64,000 nt of DNA, taken from the NCBI RefSeq assembly GCF_947179515.1, contig NC_067481.1:86615547-86679546 (forward strand). The letters run 5' to 3'. The DNA comes from Apodemus sylvaticus. Lineage: Eukaryota > Chordata > Mammalia > Rodentia > Muridae. Within the stretch, counting starts at the first letter, position 1; every line of letters begins with the position of its first letter. Below are positions 58,030 through 64,000 of the stretch, piece by piece. Below the pieces are notes generated by a model. It was not told where the DNA came from, ran no database searches, and worked only from the letters and a program-made list of their open reading frames with translations. The position numbers and the translations under genes were made by a program.

Positions 58030-58130
58030 GCTCTGTGATCTAGGCAAGCATTTTCCTCCTCAGTAAGGTGATAGGAGCACCCTAAGAATTGTATAGGTTA
58101 AAATAATAAAGGTCCTTAAAATAGGGAGGT
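58030..58130 (+). mobile_element. Possible MIR SINE remnant
   Basis: 'gctctgtgatctaggcaagc', 'attttcctcctcagtaaggt' and 'gtataggttaaaataataaa' loosely follow the MIR core and 3' part. Very diverged. Confidence 0.4.
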
Positions 58131-58134
58131 ATGT

Positions 58135-58885
58135 ATAGTAAGAAAACATCAAATGCTTTATAATTTGCCTCTAAGTTTTATCATCCCTTGTATTATAGAA
58201 ATACAAAGGAATAATAAATAAATTGTCTGAAAAATCTGACTCTCCCCTAGGAACAAAACCAAAATTAGCACAGGTCTTTTGAAACTCACTTTGTCCTCTA
58301 GAAATCAATGATGTTGCCTCCATTTTGATACTGATGTTGTTAGTAAGGATATATTGAATACCTATAATGAAGAGGGCACAGTATAAATATGTAAATGAAG
58401 CAATTATTTAGCAGCCTTAGTGGTAGTGAGTGTAACAGGGTATGGAGGATTAGTAATGCTATAAAATTGCTTACATAGATCCTCCTGTTTAGTAATAGCT
58501 CCCTCAAAATATGTTTAGAATCATTTAAATAATGCACTCTGAGATTGATCTGGAAAACTCCCAAATGTGTTCTTCTAAAAACAAAGACTCATGCTAATAG
58601 CATGGTGGCTTTCTTTCCAAGCCCACACTTGTTTGGGAGAATACAAACACTGTGAGGCTGTGGTCTGATGGTCCTTCATTTACTCCGTGCTGTTCTTAGA
58701 TCGGTCTGTTGTTCTTGCTCATGAGCTTATTATGTCTTTTTCTCTGTGTTGCCCTTGAGAGTATGTAAAAGCAGCCCTAATAAAAACAAGTTCATCATAT
58801 ATGAGATATACTTATTTACAAGAAGAAAAGGAAGTACAGGAGAGAAGGGAAAAGAAAGGAAGGGAAGAGAAAGAAAAAGGAGAGA
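58135..58885. other. No assigned feature
   Basis: Single-copy sequence ending in a purine-rich A/G tract (58815-58886) that borders the L1 insertion. Confidence 0.42.
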
Positions 58886-58886
58886 A

Positions 58887-59505
58887 GCATGTGTCCTTAT
58901 TGCATGTCGGGGAATCCTCTGGGTATATGCCCAGGAGTGATATGTCAGGGTCCTTTGGAAGTGTTATGACCAGTTTTCTGAGGAACAGCCAGACAGATTT
59001 CCAGAGTGGTTTGCTCCACTATGTTCATAGAAGCCCTATTTATAATAGCCCAGATGTCCCTCAATGGAGGAATGGATACAGAAAATGTGGTATATTTACA
59101 CAATGGAATACTATTCAGCAATTCAAAACAATGAATTCATGAAAGTCGTAGGCAAATGGTTGGATCTGGAAAATATCATCCTAAGTGAGGTAACCCAATC
59201 ACAAAAGAACACACATGGAATACAGTCACATATAAATGGATATTAGCTCAGAGACTCTGAATACCCAAGACACAATTCACATATCAAATGACTCTCAAGA
59301 AGGAGGAAAGAAAGATCCCTGGTCCAGAAAATGCTTGTTCCAGCATTGTAGGGAAGTACCAGGACAGAGAAATAGAAGAGGGTTGATAGGAGAATGGGCA
59401 GAGGGAAGAGGGCTTAGGGAACTTATGGGGAGGGGGGGACCAGGAAAGAGAAAATCATTTGGAATGTAAACAAAGAATATAGAAACTAAAAATTATAATA
59501 AAATA

Positions 59506-59512
<7 letters not shown>
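58887..59512 (+). mobile_element. L1 3' end with twin-priming 5' inversion
   Basis: 58887-59010 is L1 ORF2 sequence in reverse ('gcatgtgtccttattgcatg', 'gggtatatgcccaggagtga', 'aggaacagccagacagattt'). From 59012 it reads forward ('tgctccactatgttcataga'), continuing exactly from the sense coordinate at which the inverted piece ends, with a 3-nt overlap (tgc). The forward part keeps the ORF2 terminus, the 3' UTR end and an A-rich tail. A ~19-bp internal deletion near 59048 removes the sequence between two CC-containing repeats. Confidence 0.93.
59064..59246 (+). pseudogene. L1 ORF2p extreme C-terminus
   Basis: The last 60 codons of ORF2 remain open: MEEWIQKMWYIYTMEYYSAI, NNEFMKVVGKWLDLEN, IILSEVTQSQKNTHG and a terminal INGY followed by the native stop. 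Aligned residue by residue with the fragment ending at 16685, it shows only substitutions. It has no upstream coding part and is part of the twin-primed L1, so it is non-functional. Confidence 0.88.
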
Positions 59513-59556
<44 letters not shown>

Positions 59557-59558
59557 AT
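59506..59558. repeat. (AAAT)n microsatellite grown from an L1 tail
   Basis: About 13 pure 'aaat' units directly continue the L1 A-rich tail. Confidence 0.97.
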
Positions 59559-59559
59559 G

Positions 59560-60738
59560 AAAGGGAAGAAGGGAGAAGAGCTTGAGGGGACAGATATGGA
59601 GTGAAAGAGAAGCAAGAAGAAAACACAAGAAAAAGGAAAGTGTAGCATTACTTCCTCTAACTAAAAAAAGCAACTGTAACACTTTTCCAATGGCATCAAT
59701 GGATCCAAAATTTAAAAAATCGGCTCATCAAGTCTCTTCTTCCCTTTATCATGACTCCGTCACTCAGACTTTACATATTCTCTTTATGTAAAAGGAGTGG
59801 TGACAGGTCAGGGCTTGTTAAATCTAATGAGCCTAGATAATGAAAATTAGCTCATCTGCACAATATCTAAGCAATGTAACCCATGTTGAAGTGGTTTTAA
59901 ATCTATGTGTGCCATTCAGGTAAGAACTTCCATAGCCCAAAACCAAACTGGGTTTTCTAAGCAGCTTGGACTTACTTTTCTAACAGTTATGAAGTGTTGA
60001 AGTCCAAGAATCTCTTATGATTACAGTTGTTTCTGGATAAGACATCTCTCCCTCTCCCTTCCTACATCCTCTTTCTTCTTACCCCCACTCCCTTTCATCT
60101 CCTGGTGTATTGCCTATCATATATTGTGCTTGGGCTGCATGGCCCAGTTCTATTTCTCAAGCTGGGTGTAGTGATTGCAATTTTTTTCACCTCGTTCACT
60201 ACCTTGATTTTTGTGCCATTTGTGAGCCCATGTGGAAGAAGAGGTAAAATAATGACTGACTCATGGGCTGGCCAGTTGGTAAATTGAACTCATTTGTACT
60301 ACTAACCATGATATCAGACAAAGTTTGACAAATCTCCAAAGTTATGGTTAATATGAAGACCAATAGAATATATTTAAAAGCAGAATAAAAAACCAAATGC
60401 ATCTTTTACAAATTAAAAAAAAAATGATGTAATGTCAAAAAGAAGCACATGCATCCAAATAAGACCAGGAGTAAAGAGAGGTGTGGAAGGAGATGTCTTG
60501 CAGGCATAGTAAAGTTGGTAGGGCTTAGACAATTGTAGAAATGGAAAAAATGAGAAATAATATGATTATATGAATTGAACCAGAAAGTCCATGATGACAT
60601 CATAGATAGATGGAAAATAACTCTCTTATTTCTTAGAAGATCATGACAATTTAGTCTCTGAGACAATGGGGAGTTCAAGTAGAGTGTTCAACAGAAGCAA
60701 TTATATAAAGAGTAATTATTTAGCATTGTATATTTTTA
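59560..60738. other. No assigned feature
   Basis: A purine-rich stretch (59559-59640) then single-copy sequence. Frames of 60-90 codons on both strands show no recognisable features. Confidence 0.42.
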
Positions 60739-60739
60739 A

Positions 60740-60835
60740 GGTAGTGTGTCATTATGTACCACAAAGTGGCTTTACAATCCTTCTGCTTCGGCTTCCCTAG
60801 TACTAGGATTGTAGGATTATGGCATGACAGCAAGC
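60740..60835 (-). mobile_element. Old B1/proto-B1-like SINE, antisense
   Basis: 'gtgtgtcattatgtaccaca', 'atccttctgcttcggcttcc' and 'tagtactaggattgtaggat' then 'tatggcatgaca' follow a reversed B1/7SL-type SINE. Diverged. Confidence 0.52.
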
Positions 60836-60839
60836 TTAT

Positions 60840-61605
60840 AAGTACACTTAGGTTGAAATGCAAATTTCCAAGTAAAATGTCTGAGTATAAGGTAGAGGGA
60901 ACAGGAGTAAGTGACTGGCATTAAAGCAGTAAGGGAAGAAACAATGGGAGTAGACTGCATCTTCTGGTAGACATTGAACCCAACAGACAGTATTAAGAAG
61001 CATCCTCCCTCAGGCAAGTTCCGTATAATAAAGATATAAGGGAAGATATTAGGAAGTAATATAATAGTATTGTCTTATTTCATCTTACTTTTACTCAAGC
61101 ACTGAAGTTAACCTTGCTTCTTTAGGGGAGCCTTACTGAAACTCTCTAGCACTAAATGATGCAATGAGGAATGGCCCTTGTATACATAAATTATGCAATC
61201 CTATTCATTACAAACTCTACAATGAGATTGAACAGTTGGCTTTCCCTCCATGAAACAATTAGCTTCTTTAGCCAATTTGAAGGCTAGGTCTGTTTAGACT
61301 TCTTTAATTGGCTCACTTCCAAAAATATTTGCTAATAGAATGAATAAATGAGAAGATAAACAAAACAGAAAGTATAGGGGCAATCTCAAAAAACTGTGGG
61401 GTTTATAGAATACTACATGAGTAAGGGGCACAACACACTGAAACTTTTGGCCACTCAGTTAGAAGACAGACAGTACCAAGATTGCTGATACTTCTGGAAT
61501 CTTTCTTAGAATCTTGAATACCAACTATCTATGCATACTCAATCCAATAAAACATCAAAACTTTAAAGAAATTTAATGGAAAAATTCTGAAATAAAAATA
61601 ATTAA
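60840..61605. other. No assigned feature
   Basis: Single-copy AT-rich DNA up to the L1 5' end. GC content rises sharply at ~61606. Confidence 0.42.
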
Positions 61606-61611
61606 GGAGGT

Positions 61612-62290
61612 GCACCCTGAGGCAGGCTGGGAGGACACAGCATGCTCCCGTGTGGGTCCTGCCCCACAGAGCTTAGGTTCCAGTCCTGAGGCCTCTGGCA
61701 GGAGCCTTCAGATCTCCTCTTCGGGATCCAGAACAGCCTAGGCTACAGCACCACATCTCCAGGCCCTGCAAGAGGCCAGAGGGGCATCCGGGAGGCCAGC
61801 TGGGAGGAGTCAGTGTGCTCTGGTGAATCCAGCAGGCCCCAGGCGGGAGCCTTCAGGTGTCTGTTTTGGGATCTGAACAGCCTGGGCCACAGCACTCGGT
61901 CTCTAGGAAGTGCAAGAGGCATTGTGCACCCAGAGGCAGGCTGGGAGGACACAGCTTGCTCCTGTGGGTCCAGCCTCACAGAGCATAGGTTCCACTCCTG
62001 AGGCCTCTGGCAGGAGCCTTCAGATCTCTGCTTCTGGAACCAGAACAGCATGGGCTACAACACCACATCTCCAGGCCTGCAAGAGTCTAGAGGGGCACCT
62101 GGGAGGCCAGCTGGGAGGAGTCAGTGTGCTCTGGTGAGTTCAGCAGGCCCCCCGCAGGAGCCTTCAGGTCTCTGCTTTGGGATCTGAACAGCCTGGTCCA
62201 CAGCACCCTGTCTCCAGGCAGTACAGGAGGTCAGCTGTGCACCAGAGGCCAGCTGGGAAGAGGCAGCTTGCAATGGTGAGTCCAGTATTG
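61612..62290 (+). promoter_or_regulatory. L1 5' UTR promoter array: two ~313-bp units plus a partial third
   Basis: Units begin at 'gcaccctgaggcaggctggg' (61612), 'gcacccagaggcaggctggg' (61926) and 'gcaccagaggccagctggga' (62239), spacings of 314 and 313 bp. Each unit is itself two related halves, both containing 'gggagccttcagg' or 'gcaggagccttcag', then 'tctg...gggatc..gaacagcct' and 'cacagcac...tctccagg'. Tandem monomers serve as RNA polymerase II promoters in murine L1. This is the most GC- and CpG-rich segment of the window. Confidence 0.82.
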
Positions 62291-62323
62291 ACAACAAGAC
62301 CAACTAACACCAGTGAGAACTAG

Positions 62324-63543
62324 ATGGCAAAAGGCAAAAAAAGGAATGTCACTAACAGAAATCAAGGCAATATGGCAGCAACTGACCCCAATTCTCCTTT
62401 AACAGCAAGTCCTGGATACCCCATCACACCAATAAAACAAAATTTGGATTTAAAAATCACTGGTCATGATGCTGTTACAGGAATACATGAAGGACATAAA
62501 TAAATCTCTTAGAGAAATTCCGGAGAAAATGGATCAAAAGTTAGAAGCCCTTACAAGGGAAACACAAAAATCACTGAAAGAAATTCAGGAGAATACAAAA
62601 GCCAATAAGGAGGAAACGCAAAAATCACTTAAAGAAATACAGGAAAGCTTTGGTAGCCAGGCTGAGGTCATGAAAGAGGAAACACAAAAATCTCTTAAAG
62701 ATTTACAGGAAAACACAAACAAACAATTGAAGGAGTTAAGCAAAACCATCCAGGATCTAAAATCAGAAGTAGAAACAACTAAGAAAACTCAAAGGGAGAC
62801 AACTTTGGAGATAGAAAACCTTGGGAAGAAATCAGGGAACATAGATGCAAATATCAACAACAGAATACAAGAGATAGAAGAAAGAATCTAAGATGCTGAA
62901 GATACCATAGAAACAAACCATGGACTCAACAGTTAAAGAAAATGCAAAATGCAAAAAGCTTGTAACCCAAAACATCCAGGAAATCCATGACACAATGAGA
63001 AGACCAAACCTAAGGATTATAGGCATAGATGAGAGTGAAGATTTACAACTTAAAGGGCCAGCAAATATCTTCAATAAAATTATGGAAGAAAACTTCTGTA
63101 ATCTAAAGAGAGAGATGACCATGCATATACAAGAAGCCTACAGAACTCCAAACAGACTGGACCAGAACACATATACCTCCCTTCACATAATAATCAAAAC
63201 ACCAAATGTACTAAACAAAGAAAGAATATAAAAGGCAGTAAGAGAAAAAGGCCAAGTAACATATAAAGGAAGACCTATCAGAATCACACTAGAATTCTCA
63301 CCTGAGTCTATGAAAGCTAGAAGATACTGGACAGATCTCATGCGGACTCTAAGAGAACACAAATGCCAGCCAAAACTACTATACCCAGCAAAACTCTCAA
63401 TCATCATAGATGGAGAAACTAAGATATTCCATGACAAAACCAAGTTTACCCAATATCTATCCACAAAACCAGCCCTACAAAGGATAATAGGAGGAAAACA
63501 CCAATGCAAGGAGGGAAACTTCACTCTGGAAAAAGCAAGATAG
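62324..63543 (+). pseudogene. L1 ORF1p, frameshifted and interrupted
   Basis: ORF1p is the L1 RNA-binding trimer. The native start is at 62324 (MAKGKKRNVTNRNQG, then the proline-rich 'SPGYPITPIKQNLDLK'). A one-base gain in the A-run near 62452 shifts the frame. The coiled coil (62466-62891) holds three 'ETQKSLK' units at 62559, 62613 and 62679, spaced 54 and 66 nt. A TAA at 62889 and another frameshift near 62910 follow. The RRM-like domain (MRRPNLRIIGIDESEDLQLK from 62995) and C-terminal domain (KCQPKLLYPAKLSIIIDGET) are well preserved except for a TAA at 63229. Native stop TAG at 63541. At least two frameshifts and two nonsense codons, so no full protein. Confidence 0.93.
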
Positions 63544-63605
63544 TAACCTTCTTTCATCAAACCCAAAAGAAGATAGCCAATCAAATTTAAAAAATAACAT
63601 CAAAA

Positions 63606-64000
63606 ATGACAGGAAGTAATAATCACTATTCATTAATATCTCTTAACATCAATGAGCTCAATGCCCCAATAAAAAGACATAGACTAAATGACTGGATATG
63701 TAAACAGGACCCTACATTTTGCTGCATACAGGAAACACACCTCAGTGTCAAAGACAAACACTACCTTAGAGCAAAAGGCTGGGAGACAATTTTACAAGCA
63801 AATGGTCTCAGGAAACAAGCTGGAGTAGCCATTCTAATATCAGATAAAATTGACTTTCAACCCAAAGTCATCAAAAGAGACTCTGAGAAACACTTCTTGC
63901 TGGTAAAAGGAAAAATACAACAAGAAGAACTCTCAATCCTGAACATCTATGCTCCAAATGCAAGGGCACCCTCATTCATAAAAGAAACTTTACTAAAGCT
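63606..64000 (+). CDS. L1 ORF2p N-terminus: AP-type endonuclease domain (partial, open to window end)
   Basis: ORF2p makes the target-site nick (endonuclease) and the cDNA (reverse transcriptase). The start ATG at 63606 gives MTGSNNHYSLISLNIN and 131 codons remain open to the edge. Conserved endonuclease features are present: N14 in SLNIN, E43 in CIQETH, then KRDSEKHFLLVKG, 'IQQEELSILNIYAPN' and 'APSFIKETLL'. This covers roughly the first half of the endonuclease; the later catalytic D and H residues lie outside. It is separated from the ORF1 stop by ~62 bp, as in murine L1. The intact frame here does not show that the element is active, because ORF1 is broken and the rest is unseen. The endogenous LINE origin is certain. 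Confidence 0.93.
   Translation, partial: MTGSNNHYSLISLNINELNAPIKRHRLNDWICKQDPTFCCIQETHLSVKDKHYLRAKGWETILQANGLRKQAGVAILISDKIDFQPKVIKRDSEKHFLLVKGKIQQEELSILNIYAPNARAPSFIKETLLK

Larger units (their letters stand above)
61606..64000 (+). mobile_element. L1 LINE with 5' UTR, ORF1 and start of ORF2 (runs off the window)
   Basis: The only L1 here with a promoter. A GC-rich tandem-monomer 5' UTR (61612-62290) is followed by ORF1 (62324-63543, broken), a ~60-bp inter-ORF spacer and ORF2 from 63606 to the window end. The 5' end is abrupt against AT-rich DNA, as expected for a full-length insertion. The TSD and 3' end lie outside. ORF1 lesions make it unlikely to be autonomous. Close similarity of its ORF1 C-terminal half and ORF2 start to functional murine L1 suggests moderate age. 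Confidence 0.95.

Noticed and set aside
61606..62300. CpG island / cellular promoter
   Set aside because: The GC-rich DNA is fully explained by the L1 5' UTR monomers.

Overview
The window is non-coding mammalian nuclear DNA from a murine rodent. Rat (Rattus) fits better than mouse, because the L1 3' tails have the rat-type layout: a graded '...ccagaac...gtgggaag...' segment, then 'gaagagggcttatgggact', then 'catttgaaatgtaaataaa'. Other murid markers are B1 and B2-type SINEs, URR1-type hAT elements and Lx-type L1 3' UTRs. I see no cellular protein-coding gene, tRNA, rRNA or CRISPR array. Every long reading frame is part of a retrotransposon, low-complexity sequence or chance.

Layout. 1-3832: an old L1 ORF2 segment carrying a B1 and a 2.6-kb ORF1-only ('half-L1' or HAL1-like) insertion, which ends in an AT-rich tandem array and has a 15-bp target-site duplication (TSD). 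3.8-13.4 kb: repeat-poor AT-rich DNA with a 218-bp polypyrimidine tract and a TAATTA-rich block at 9.7-10.0 kb that looks like a conserved enhancer. 13.4-20.3 kb: nested LTR-like, L1 and B1 insertions, including an L1 whose 5' end is a perfect 66-bp palindrome. 21.6-23.8 kb and 34.3-36.8 kb: two antisense ERVL-MaLR LTR-internal-LTR elements; the second was later hit by a B1 (17-bp TSD) and by another LTR-like element (7-bp TSD). 29.3-30.9 kb: antisense L1. 37.9-41.3 kb: L1 tails and microsatellites. 41.5-54.8 kb: mostly single-copy, with an L1 ORF2 piece, an MLT1 LTR, a MER5-like and a URR1 element and several blocks resembling conserved non-coding DNA. 54.8-59.6 kb: three L1 fragments, one with a twin-priming inversion. 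61.6-64.0 kb: the 5' half of an L1 with its monomeric promoter array, a broken ORF1 and an open ORF2 endonuclease start, running off the edge.

How parts relate. The L1 copies supplied the machinery that mobilised the B1/B2 SINEs and probably the HAL1-like element, since these carry A-rich tails and TSDs. The order of nesting gives a relative chronology. The most unusual object is the ORF1-only element with a tandem-repeat tail. I found no new multi-gene system. Repeat names come from recognition of consensus features, not a database search, so exact subfamilies are provisional.
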